Position numbers and translations under genes: made by a program. Positions 45,781-56,470 of a stretch of 64,000 bases of DNA are shown piece after piece. Each line of letters begins with the position of its first letter. Within the stretch, counting starts at the first letter, position 1. Origin of the DNA: Bathymodiolus brooksi (lineage: Eukaryota; Mollusca; Bivalvia; Mytilida; Modiolidae); assembly GCA_963680875.1 (NCBI GenBank), contig OY804580.1, forward strand, positions 112,037,534-112,101,533, read 5' to 3'. The notes below the pieces were generated by a model. The model was not told the DNA's origin. It saw only the letters and a program-made list of their open reading frames with translations, and did not search any database.

Positions 45781-48700
45781 TTATAAAGAACGTTATAAAA
45801 TGCCAACTATCACATGTAACCTGGCGAACAGCGTTATTATAAAGAACGCTATAAAATGCCAACTCTCACATGTAACCTGGCGAACAGCGTTATTATAAAG
45901 AACGCTATAAAATGCCAACTCTCACATGTAACCTGGTGAACAGCTGTTATTATAAAGAACGCTATGAAATGCCAACTCTCACGTGTAACCTGGCGAACAG
46001 CGTTATAATAAAGAACGCTATAAAATGCCAACTATCACATGTAACCTGGCGAACAGCGTTATTATAAAGAACGCTATAAAATGCCAACTCTCACATGTAA
46101 CCTGGCGAACAACGTTATTATAAAGAACGTTATAAAATGCCAACTCTCACGTGTAACCTGGCGAACAGCGTTATTATAAAGAACGTTATAAAATGCCAAC
46201 TATCACATGTAACCTGGCGAACAGCGTTATTATAAAGAACGCTATGAAATGCCAACTCTCACATGTAACCTGGCGAACAGCGTTATTATAAAGAACGCTA
46301 TAAAATGCCAACTCTCACATGTAACCTGGTGAACAGCTGTTATAATAAAGAACGCTATGAAATGCCAACTCTCACGTGTAACCTGGCGAACAGCGTTATA
46401 ATAAAGAACGCTATAAAATGCCAACTATCACATGTAACCTGGCGAACAGCGTTATTATAAAGAACGCTATAAAATGCCAACTCTCACATGTAACCTGGCG
46501 AACAACGTTATTATAAAGAACGCTATAAAATGCCAACTATCACATGTAACCTGGCGAACAACGTTATTATAAAGAACGCTATGAAATGCCAACTCTCACA
46601 TGTAACCTGGTGCACAGCTGTTATTATAAAGAACGCTATGAAATGCCAACTCTCACATGTAACCTGGCGAACAGCGATATAATAAAGAACGCTATAAAAT
46701 GCCAACTATCACATGTAACCTGGCGAACAACGTTATTATAAAGAACGCTATTAAATGCCAACTCTCACATGTAACCTGGCGAACAGCGTTAATATAAAGA
46801 ACGCTATGAAATGCCAACTCTCACATGTAACCTGGCGAACAGCGTTATTATAAAGAACGCTATTAAATGCCAACTCTCACATGTAACCTGGTGAACAGCG
46901 TTATTATAAAGAACGCTATGAAATGCCAACTCTCACATGTAACCTGGCGAACAGCGTTATTATAAAGAACGCTATAAAATGCCAACTATCACATGTAACC
47001 TGGCGAACAGCGTTATTATAAAGAACGCTATAAAATGCCAACTCTTACATGTAACCTGGCGAACAACGTTATTATAAAGAACGCTATAAAATGCCAACTC
47101 TCACATGTAACCTGGCGAACAGCGTTATCATAAAGAACGCTATTAAATGCCAACTATCACATGTAACCTGGCGAACAGCGTTATTATAAAGAACGCTATG
47201 AAATGCCAACTCTCACATGTAACCTGGCGAACAACTTTATTATAAAGAATGCTATGAAATGCCAACTCTCACATGTAACCTGGCGAACAACGTTATTATA
47301 AAGAATGCTATAAAATACCAACTCTCACATGTAACATGGCGAACAACTTTATTATAAAGAACGCTATGAAATGCCAACCATCACATGTAACCTGGCGAAC
47401 AGCGTTAATATAAAGAACGCTATGAAATGCCAACTATCACATGCAACCTGGCGAACAGCTGTTATTATAAAGAACGCTATAAAATGCCAACTATCACATG
47501 TAACCTGGCGAACAGCGTTATTATAAAGAACGCTATTAAATGCCAACTATCACATGTAACCTGGCGAACAACGTTATTATAAAGAACGCTATTAAATGCC
47601 AACTCTCACATGTAACCTGGCGAACAGTTGTTATTATAAAGAACGCTATTAAAATGCCAACTCTCACATGTAACCTGGCGAACAACGTTATTATAAAGAA
47701 TGCAATAAAATGACAACTCTCACGTGTAACCTGGCGGACAGTTGTTATTATAAAGAACGCTATAAAATGCCAACTCTCACGTGTAACCGGGCGAACAGCG
47801 TTATTATAAAGAACGCTATGAAATGCCAACTCTCACATGTAACCTGGCGAACAACGTTATTATAAATAACGCTATAAAATGCCAACTCTCACGTGTAACC
47901 TGGCGAACAACGTTATTATAAAGAACGCTATGAAATGCCAACTCTCATATGTAACCTGGCGAACAACGTTATTATAAAGAACGCTATGAAATGCCAACTC
48001 TCACATGTAACCTGGCGAACAACGTTATTATAAAGAATGCTATGAAATGCCAACTCTCACATGTAATCTGGCGAACAACGTTATTATAAAGAATGCTATA
48101 AAATGCCAACTCTCACATATTACCTGGCGAACAACATTATTATAAAGAACGCTATGAAATGCCAACTATCACATGTAACCTTGCGAACAGCGTTAATATA
48201 AAGAACGCTATGAAATGCCAACTATCACATGTAACCTGGCGAACACCGTTATTATAAAGAACGCTATAATATGCCAACTATCACATGTAACCTGGCGAAC
48301 AGTTGTTATTATAAAGAACGCTATAAAATGCCAACTCTCACATGTAACCTGGCGAACAACGTTATTATAAAGAATGCAATAAAATGCCAACTCTCACATG
48401 TAACCTGGCGAACAGTTGTTATTATAAAGAACGCTATAAAATGCCAACTCTCACGTGTAACCTGGCGAACAGCGTTATCATAAAGAACGCTATGAAATGC
48501 CAACTCTCACATGTAACCTGGCGAACACCGTTATTATAAAGAACGCTATAAAATGCCAACTCTCACGTGTAACCTGGCGAACAACGTTATTATAAAGAAC
48601 GCTATGAAATGCCAACTCTCATATGTAACCTGGCGAACAACGTTATTATAAAGAATGCTATAAAATGACAACTATCACATGTAACCTGGCGAACAACGTT

Positions 48701-48833
48701 ATTATAAAGAACGCTATTAAATGCCAACTCTCACATGTAACCTGGCGAACAACGTTATTATAAAGAACGCTATAAAATGCCAACTCTCACATGTAACCTG
48801 GCGAACAACGTTATTATAAAGAACGCTATAATT
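45775..48833. repeat. 56-bp satellite, about 55 copies, derived from family D
   Basis: The unit AAATGCCAACTCTCACATGT plus AACCTGGCGAACAGCGTTAT plus TATAAAGAACGCTATA is spaced 56 bp (tgcc at 45801 and 45857). Units with one extra base (CAGCTGTTAT, CAGTTGTTAT) recur in blocks: near-identical stretches start at 45849 and 46242 (393 bp, seven units plus one base), and again near 46523. Older variants (AACTTTATT, ATGACAACT) are frequent after 47200. Confidence 0.98.
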
Positions 48834-48903
48834 TTGAACATTATAGATAATATATCTAATTTTCGTGACGCAGAAGTAGTCATATGTGTGATATTAGTTC
48901 TAT

Positions 48904-49175
48904 TAAAGAGAGACGGTGGCCTCAACCATTATCTAAATACAAAGAGAGACGGTGGCCTCAACCATTATCTAAATACAAAGAGAGACGGTGGCCTCAACCA
49001 TTATCTAAATACAAAGAGAGACGGTGGCCTCAACCATTATCTAAATACAAAGAGAGACGGTGGCCTCAACCATTATCTAAATACAAAGAGAGACGGTGGC
49101 CTCAACCATTATCTAAATACAAAGAGAGACGGTGGCCTCAACGAGACGGTGGCCTCAACCATTATCTAAATATTA
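48904..49175. repeat. 36-bp minisatellite, about 7.5 copies
   Basis: The unit AAAGAGAGACGGTGGCCTCA plus ACCATTATCTAAATAC is near-perfect. The last two units are joined by an internal deletion (CTCAACGAGACGG). It lies 70 bp after the 56-bp array. Confidence 0.97.
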
Positions 49176-50735
49176 AATAGAATATAAATTCATTTCTAAC
49201 TGTTTGTGTTGGAAAACCAACTCCGTTCCAACAAACAAAAATATAAATAAAAATATATTTGTTCTTTGTAGTGTTAATGTAAGAAAGATCCATAAAAATA
49301 GAATTTTGTAAAATGTATGATGAAGATTAAGATATAGTAATAATTACTGATTGTTATTTTAAAAGATGAAATGATACAAATGTCCAAGTCTTCAAACTAC
49401 CTGGCTGTAAAGATAGAAATTATATTGATGGGATAATCATTAAATATTTAAAAAAAAATGTGGTAGAAAGTTAAAATATGAAAATCCATTGTACGGATGA
49501 GAACGGGTTGAACTAACAATCAAGAGTTTACTTTAAACATATTTTATTGTTAAAAACAAACCAGACAAATGGATAAAACACAAGTTGTAAACTTATGAAG
49601 TCTTATCAGGTACATATAAACATTAGAAATGACAATATATTACATGAATTTCCACTATATTACGCAGAAGAGTGATTTTTTCTAAAACAATTGCATTTTA
49701 ATGGTGGTATTGAATTGGCAATGAACACGAATAAGAATAGCAACTCGTATATTACTTCGAAATTTAGACAAAAACGGGGATTGATGAAAATCTTGTATAA
49801 ATACACCGGCAAACTGTAATTGTCACAAGTCGAACACTCCTACATCTAACAATAGGAAATTATATTATAAATTCTGCATTTTAGATGTTTCTAGGATTCC
49901 GAGATCCATTAGCGATCACGATAATTCTGCGTCTCTGATTGACTGTACAAGGCCGATGTTGAAATATTGAGAAGTTTATAGGTGAAAACTGATTAGAAAG
50001 TATTTTTATGTCATAGTATTTCAATTAATGATATTTGTATTAAATTTAGCGATTATTTTATGTTATCGAGCAAGATAAATTATGTATTTTGTCAAAAATT
50101 CCATTATAGTTCTAAGTGACACATCCTGGTATATGCTGTGAATGTAATAATAAATAAGATATTACAACTAAATTACTGTCTTGAAATTCTATATTGGACC
50201 TGCATAAGCTATGTCTCCATTTTAGCCATCAAAAATATCTCTATGAAATGTTTCATATCCTTCCAGCTACGAGAATATTTTTATAATAATTATTTGGCAG
50301 CAAGTCGGATTTTCAAAAAACGTCAAGTCATTTAGACCAGTTGTATGTTAAGTAAATCGGATTCAACTAGGTAGTGCATATTGATTGAAGGTTGTGCCCC
50401 ATATTTAAGACCGCCAGATTCAGTCGGGAGTCTGCTGCATATATTAATAGTATCGTTGACTTGTTTGTACAAGTCGAGAAAACTGTAGCACACGCAACAC
50501 TTTATCCCACCTAATACTCTACAACAGAAATAACACCGTAGTTTTATCATTTACATGCATCAAGATAATCTAATAACTTATGTCAAGAAAAGGCTAAATC
50601 TCTCATTGAGTAAGAGCCTTTTCTCTTGGAGAATGCATATATGTGTCAAAGTGAAAAGGTGTTGCGCATACTTGAAAGCTGTTTTAATGCATACTTTAAT
50701 GCATATGGATTTGTAAGTAAATAAACTGTGCCCAG
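49176..50735. other. Unassigned AT-rich sequence
   Basis: No gene or repeat is recognised. Short frames at 50138-50550 show no domain. Confidence 0.45.
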
Positions 50736-50911
50736 CAGGGGCGGATCCAGGTGCGCCCCCCCCCCCCTTAAAATTGGCAAAAATATGAATTTTTGGCGTA
50801 AAATCGTGATTTTTCACACGAAATACCCCAAATTTTTCGCGCTTCCCTCCGCTCGGCGCAATTTTTTTAAATGCCCCCCCGCCCTAACTTGAAATCCTGG
50901 ATCCGCCCCTG
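50736..50911. mobile_element. Short palindromic DNA transposon, 176 bp, possibly hAT-like
   Basis: The terminal inverted repeat CAGGGGCGGATCCAGG at 50736-50751 is mirrored by CCTGGATCCGCCCCTG at 50896-50911. C and G runs lie just inside both ends. CCCAG directly precedes and follows (50731-50735 and 50912-50916). The CAGGGG terminus is reminiscent of hAT elements, but an 8-bp target duplication is not evident. No coding capacity. Confidence 0.75.
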
Positions 50912-50916
50912 CCCAG

Positions 50917-51817
50917 TATATCTACAAAACGTACTGCTACAAATGTTAGTTCGTTCTTTTTTAAATAATATGTTCTGACATCTATTTATCATTAACATAC
51001 GGGGTACGCAATTAACCTGCAACCATCTGCCAAGTGGAGCCACGTTAAAAGCCGTCATGGACATTATTTAAATTGTCGAATTTAAGCATATGTGTCAGAA
51101 ATTGGCACGAATAGAGGGGCTATGGATGTGCAAAGAAAATGTAATGGTTTTTAGGGATATAGTATGAAAAAAAGAATAATCCCAAATTAGAAAATAAAAA
51201 ATAAAAACAGAAAAATAAAACAAAAGAAAGAACAAAGAAACGAAAAACAAAACAAAAAAACAACAACTTTAATTACACTTTAAAATATTATATTTTTTAC
51301 ACTACTTTCTGAATCTAATATCGTTTTAATAGCTTTAACAGAATCAGTAATATGTATAAAAAAAATGTACCACATCTTTAAGGAATTTGAAATTCTACTG
51401 TATATGTTTTCTCTAATCGATAACCAATCTTTACGTGTAAAGCATTGTTGCTTGCTGATGTTTCTTTAGGTGCACCGTGTTAGTATATATACAGTGTTAT
51501 GAGATTGACTGTAAGTCTTCAACAAATAATGAGAAACTGCTGAGGGTTAACATTGTACAAACAAACACGTGCTGGGTTTAACAAAGTCATGCTGTAAATT
51601 GTTTACAATTGATCTAATTCGTTTTAAAGTAATTAACATGATTTCTGTCTCTATGTTAATATTTATCCATTCGAGTACACCCTACTGAAGAATAAAATTA
51701 ATGGAAGAATTGCATTTGGTTTTTGCTGATAAGATACAAAATTAAAATTATCTTAATGAGATGCTTGATTATATATTAGAGATGTGAGGCATAATCCTGC
51801 TTATTATGTTCGAATAA
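50917..51817. other. Unassigned, A-rich in part
   Basis: A-rich low complexity at 51165-51265. Otherwise nothing is recognised. Confidence 0.45.
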
Positions 51818-51878
51818 TAAAAACGTAGATTTAGTGCGCATGACGCGTTTCGGGAATAACCTTCATCGACGTACCGTA
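51818..51878 (-). other. Hammerhead-like repeat module, copy e
   Basis: The reverse complement reads GTACGTCGATGAAGGTTATT, then CCCGAAACGCGTCATGCGCA and CTAAATCTACG. The first core strand is TCGATGA in place of CTGATGA. The 3' side of stem II is CCC next to GAAAC, the usual C at 11.1. Confidence 0.45.
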
Positions 51879-52769
51879 AGATTACTTTATAATTTTGAAT
51901 GAAAGATCATATCTAAAACGAATTTCAAAGCAGTAAAAGATGACATGGCTTTGAAACATATTTGAAATATTTATTATCAATAAATGTTTCTGCCATATTA
52001 ATGAGACAGAACAGAAATACTATCAAACACGCTTTGTTCAGTTTCTTTAATTACATTATCAGTTATAAACACTCGCATTATGACGACAGTAGTGAAACAT
52101 TTATTCGGCGGTACTTAATTTGAATTTCAAAGTTAAGAAGATGGCAGATATCATATATTGTAATTTAAATGTCTTTCCTTCATATGAGTGAGGACAATAG
52201 GACATCATACAAAGTTACAGGCAAGCACATTTTGTTATATTCCCTAATTTAATGAAGTGTTCAACAGCCTTTTAGCATGTTCTGTAACCCCCCCTCTCCT
52301 AATAAAACCCTTCCTATTTTACTCCTCCCGTACCGATCAACCTATTTTCAAAAACATGTTAATATATCAATAGTATGCTTCGAAAAACAATTTACGTCGA
52401 AGAATATCATGAACATACTACAGAGTTCTCGAAATTCCATATGGGCTTGGTGGTCCTAGTTAAAATAATGTCAGTCCTCATTAATTTTGTATTGCAAAAT
52501 ACCAATCTTGGTGTCAGTCCTTATCAAAATTTGCCCAAATTTTGCTGGTCATATCTGACAGGACTGACAATTTCGCGAACTCTGATACCATAACTTGACA
52601 TTGAACCTGTGACCTTGATCTTGATGAAGGGATCAAAGGTTTTTGGTGAAGATCATAGGTCATTATCTTTTATCATTCTCGTGTATTTATGATTTCACCT
52701 GCTAGGAAACGAGAGTTAGGATCAAAATATACCCCTCATATTGTGTTGATCCCATCATTATATTTCAAA
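51879..52769. other. Unassigned sequence
   Basis: No recognisable feature. Frames at 52277-52593 show no domain. Confidence 0.45.
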
Positions 52770-52915
52770 CACCACTTAGCTTGTATAAGACAAGTTTGAA
52801 AATATTAAAGAGGTTATCAGAACATTACACAGAAAACTAAAGATCGAGCAACACGAACCCCACTAAAAACCCAGAGTGAACTCATGTGATCCGGAAGAGT
52901 AAATTTTTAATAGCT
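52770..52915 (-). mobile_element. Family C copy, minus strand
   Basis: ATTACACAGAAAACTAAAGA, TCGAGCAACACGAACCCCAC, AAAAACCCAGAGTGAACTCA and TGATCCGGAAGAGTAA form the family C sequence in minus orientation. Confidence 0.78.
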
Positions 52916-53463
52916 TGAATGTCAGTCTTCACTATAAAGATTTTCTAGTATAAAACATACTGCTGGCATTTCGGTTTTTTTTCACTAGGAAAAATAAATA
53001 GCTTAGATTCAGATGACTGTATTAAATGTACTTCATGTACATGTTAACCTCTAAACGTTTATTGCTACGCGCGAAATATACTAGACTGGTTTCTATTATT
53101 AGACGAAATATTGTGTAATTATATGACATAAGAATTCATGTTCTGACAATGTGTCAATTAAATCAACTTAACTCTAGATTTCCGCTACATTAGAAGGATA
53201 TGAGTTATGTGCTATCACATAATGTTGTATCGAGTACACCTCACATCAAGGGAGAAACTAATATTATATACTCGTATAAATATCTTGAATCTGATTTGAT
53301 AAAACACTGTCACGTGATATTTATCCATTCGTTGGGTCAACCGCTAATCGTAAGGTCTCATAGTAAGGTCCACCGCTCGCGAGGAAATCCAAAGGAAATT
53401 CCCACGTGAGCCTCACGTGTTTCCAATTATAGTTACTTCCCTTGATTCAAAAGACAACAAACA
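52916..53463. other. Mostly unassigned; SINE family 2 scrap near 53210-53250
   Basis: TATCACATAATGTTGTATCG and AGTACACCTCACATC match an internal part of SINE family 2. Nothing else is recognised. Confidence 0.45.
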
Positions 53464-53510
53464 TGGCGTTCAGCGACAGGTTCGTCGCTGTAGGCGAAGA
53501 AGAAATTTTA
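53464..53510 (+). pseudogene. Possible N-terminus of a KO/DUF3504-type recombinase, cut short
   Basis: ATGGCGTTCAGCGACAGGTT encodes MAFSDRFVAVGEEEI after a plausible leader (ACAACAAAC). It resembles the N-terminus of tyrosine-recombinase-derived proteins common in bivalves (RFV...SEEEI). The similarity stops where AT-rich inverted sequence begins at about 53510, so at most a first-exon stub remains. This is from memory and weak. Confidence 0.3.
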
Positions 53511-53591
53511 TATATTATATCGAATATTTTCGCAAAGCCGCAGGTATTCTATTACTTGGTGTCTGATGCAAAAATATTCGATATAATATAC

Positions 53592-53759
53592 CAATTATCA
53601 CCCTTGTTGGAGTGTGACCCGACGGTTTGTCTCCCATCGAAAAGTTAGGTCAACCTCGGGCAAGCCCTTGGTTGACCTAACTTTTCGAGGCCCGAGGTTG
53701 ACCTAACTTTTCGATGGGAGACAAACCGTCGGGTCACACTCCAACAAGGGTGATAATTG
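53592..53759. repeat. Perfect 69-bp hairpin
   Basis: Left arm 53592-53660 and right arm 53691-53759 are exact reverse complements over 69 bp. The 30-base loop contains GGTTGACCTAACTTTTCGA, a direct copy of part of the right arm. An additional inverted pair just upstream (ATATCGAATATTTTCGCA near 53517 and TGCAAAAATATTCGATAT near 53567) encloses 40 bp. Confidence 0.97.
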
Positions 53760-53789
53760 TATAAGGTCAATAACCCTCAGACATAGGTA

Positions 53790-53940
53790 GCCTTAGCCGA
53801 TGTTTTTGATATCCTGTTTAGATCTTTGTTTTACTTACTTCTACAAACTATAATATTATTTATGGCTTTACAATCCTTTGACTAAGAGCGTACCTGATGA
53901 AGGTTATTCCAAAAGCGGGTCGTGCGCACTAAGTAAAAAA
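53790..53940 (+). other. Hammerhead-like repeat module with upstream body, copy f
   Basis: TAGCCTTAGCCGATGTTTTT and ATATCCTGTTTAGATC are followed by GAGCGTACCTGATGAAGGTT, then ATTCCAAAAGCGGGTCGTGC and GCACTAAG. The GAAAC strand has decayed to AAAAGC. The upstream body is the single-copy relative of the 37-bp array at 28.9 kb. Confidence 0.5.
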
Positions 53941-54082
53941 AAACTACTATTACGAACGCTCATAAAACGGTCACTTCCTTTTTAAAACTCAAAAATGAAA
54001 TTAACATTATATTTCAAAGATTTCTCGAAGTAGAACATCATTTCAAAATAGTATGATAATAAATGGTATCTGTAAGAACAAC

Positions 54083-54130
54083 GTAGATATCGAATTTACT
54101 GCGACTGGCGCGTTTCTGGAGAAAAAGCTT
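54083..54130 (-). other. Hammerhead-like repeat module, partial copy g
   Basis: The reverse complement reads CTCCAGAAACGCGCCAGTCG, then CAGTAAATTCGATATCTACG. Only the GAAAC side and the downstream part survive. Confidence 0.4.
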
Positions 54131-54697
54131 TACTTGCATGTTAAATATTTATTACTTAACGTCCAGTGGCACATTTTACATGTATATTTAGGACGAGAAC
54201 GAGTTCAACAAAATATGAATAAAAATATACAGATATAAAGGAAGAAACAGACAAGAGGGTCAACGACTTTTTCCTGTCACTAAAAATGTATTGGAAGTAT
54301 AATGACGGCGAAAAAATCAACTTTTTTCGTAGCGCCTACCATTTTTTCGAATCTAGTTAATGGGCATTTAAAGTGCAAGGAGCATGGCACTCATCAAGCA
54401 TAGCACCCACCCTGGTCCACTGTCAGGCTTCAGGTACTATAACATCGACAGCATATCTCCCTATTCACCACATGGGGATTAGGTGGGCAGCTATGTTGGT
54501 TCAGCACGGTGAAACCTTTACCCATAACATTCGTTTGAAATAAAAAAAAAAAAATGTTTGATTATATGGAAATATGAAAAATCTCTTGATAATGTGAATC
54601 TGTTATGATAAAAAAATTGTTGTAGTATGAAATTTCAATAGTACAAAATTGCTTTATTATAAAATTTCAATGGTACGAAATATAATTCAAAATACCA
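54131..54697. other. Unassigned sequence
   Basis: The GC-richer stretch at 54370-54520 (GTGCAAGGAGCATGGCACTC and onward) looks like a dispersed repeat or old gene piece, but I do not recognise it. Confidence 0.4.
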
Positions 54698-55005
54698 GTT
54701 ATTGGAAATTCTAATATGACGTCCTTCAAACGCTTTGAGTCCAAACCCGTGGTAAAAATAATACCTACACCCATTGTAATTTATGACGTCATCGACAATT
54801 TATAAAGATATTTTACCAATTTTTACATATTAGAATCGAAATAATTCATGGAAGACATATGTATATATTGTTTTTACCACGGGTGGGCCTTTATGTCAGC
54901 TTTTTACCCCTCGCTGACGCTCGGGGTAAAACTTCGTCACATAAAGGCCTACCCGTGGTAAAAACAATATATACATATGGCTTCCATGAATTATTTCTTA
55001 ATTAT
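54698..55005 (-). mobile_element. Hairpin element, type GAAATAATTC, copy 3
   Basis: An inverted copy of 21518-21805: CTAATATGACGTCCTTCAAA, GACGTCATCGACAATTTATA, then the hairpin from GAAATAATTCATGGAAGAC to CTTCCATGAATTATTTC. The apex is CCCCTCGCTGACGCTCGGGG, about 30 bases longer than that of the first copy. Confidence 0.92.
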
Positions 55006-55140
55006 ATTGTAACCAGCTTTTTGAATAGTCGGTGATATAAGCGACATAAACAATTAAACAATGAACTTAATTTTTAGTGTACATTTCATTCTTGACACTT
55101 CACCATTTTCGTTGTTTTACCTTCCCATGATATCTTTATA

Positions 55141-56470
55141 TACTCCGCAAAAAAAGTTAAGGACCATATTTTTCCAGAAGTATAAAACAGTTCTAGTTTA
55201 TATTTGAAAGTTGATTTGTTGCTAATCTGGACCTCCATACATCAATAATCAATATTATCGAGTACACCTTTGTTGTGCTTACATTGCGTACGTGACACTG
55301 AGTCTGCACTGCATTGATATTGATTTTCTGCTGTTTCCAAAGTGGTCTATAGACAGTGAATTTTTCCAAACAGCTGTAGAAAAATGATTTTTTGGTAAAT
55401 TCGTGTACATTTGTCACTTTTGAACATTTAAACATTTAAAGATGCCGATGAGAAGGCACTTGACAGTAGAGGAAGCCCCGAGAGCCATGGGTTTTCTGCA
55501 AACTGGTCTTTCGCAACGCCAAGTGGGTGCACAGTTTAACGTTAGCCATACAGTAATCGGACGGTTATGGACACGTTACCAACAGACTAATAGTGTACAA
55601 CGGAGACCACAAAATGGCCAACCTAAACGTACGACAGCCCACCAAGACCGTCAAACAGCATTGCTAGCGAAGCGAAATCGAATGTCATCAGCCGTTACGT
55701 TGAATAGAGAGTTTCATGCAGCATCAGGAGTTCGGATTTCTACACAGACGGTTAGAAACCGACTTCATGCATCTGGTTTGCATGCTAGAAAACCTGCTGT
55801 ATGACCTCCATTAACTGCACGCCACCGTAATTGCCGTCTTCAGTTTGCCAGGCGTCATGCCAACTGGGGTGTACGTCGTATTCGACCTGTACTTTTCACA
55901 GATGAATCTAGGTTCTGTTTAGATTTTCATGATGGTCGAAGACGAGTTTGGAGGCAGAAGAATGAACGATTTAAGAACTGTTGTGTGGCTGAACATGATC
56001 GATTCGGTGGGGGCTCCGTTATGGTTTGGAGTGACATTAGCTACAATTGTTCTACAGACCTCTATGTCATCAGAAACGGATCTTTGACCGGTATACAATA
56101 TCGTGATGAAATCCTTACTCCTATTGTTAGTCTTTACGTTGGTGCAATTGGCGATGATTTCATACTGATGGATGGCAATGCTAAACCTCATCGCGCTAGA
56201 ATCGTCAATGAGTATCTCCAGCAGGAATCAATCGAGCGCATGGACTGGCCAGCAAAGTCTCCGGACCTAAATCCGAGAGACCATGCTTGGGGACATCTTG
56301 CAACGTCGGATTTCAAATCGACAAATCCAGCCAAACTCCCTACAAGAGCTATCAGATGCACTCTTTGATGAATGGTCAAGGATTCCTCAGGTTGAATTTC
56401 TAACACGAATTCGCAGCTTCCAAAATCGCCGTAGAGAGTTATTCGTGCGCGAGGTGGACATATACAATAT
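55141..56470 (+). pseudogene. Tc1-like (DD34E/D) transposase, dead copy
   Basis: The left terminus CTCCGCAAAAAAAGTTAAGG follows a TA at 55141. Coding starts at ATG 55442 with an HTH region (LSQRQVGAQFNVSHTVIGRL, residues about 24-43). An in-frame TGA at 55802-55804 replaces what looks like a CGA codon. The frame continues through TDESRF (first catalytic Asp, near 55900). At the second catalytic position it has LMDGNAKPH where the family has a D before N, so that Asp is Gly. NPRDHAW gives the third acidic residue after 34 residues, with D in place of the usual E. A frameshift near 56290 moves the C-terminus (SLQELSDALFDEWSRIPQ) to another frame. The 3' terminus is missing, replaced by the hairpin at 56462. 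Confidence 0.93.

Noticed and set aside
53461..53648. 68-codon frame as a complete small protein
   Set aside because: Only the first 15 or so residues look protein-like. The rest runs through inverted AT-rich sequence and a hairpin arm.
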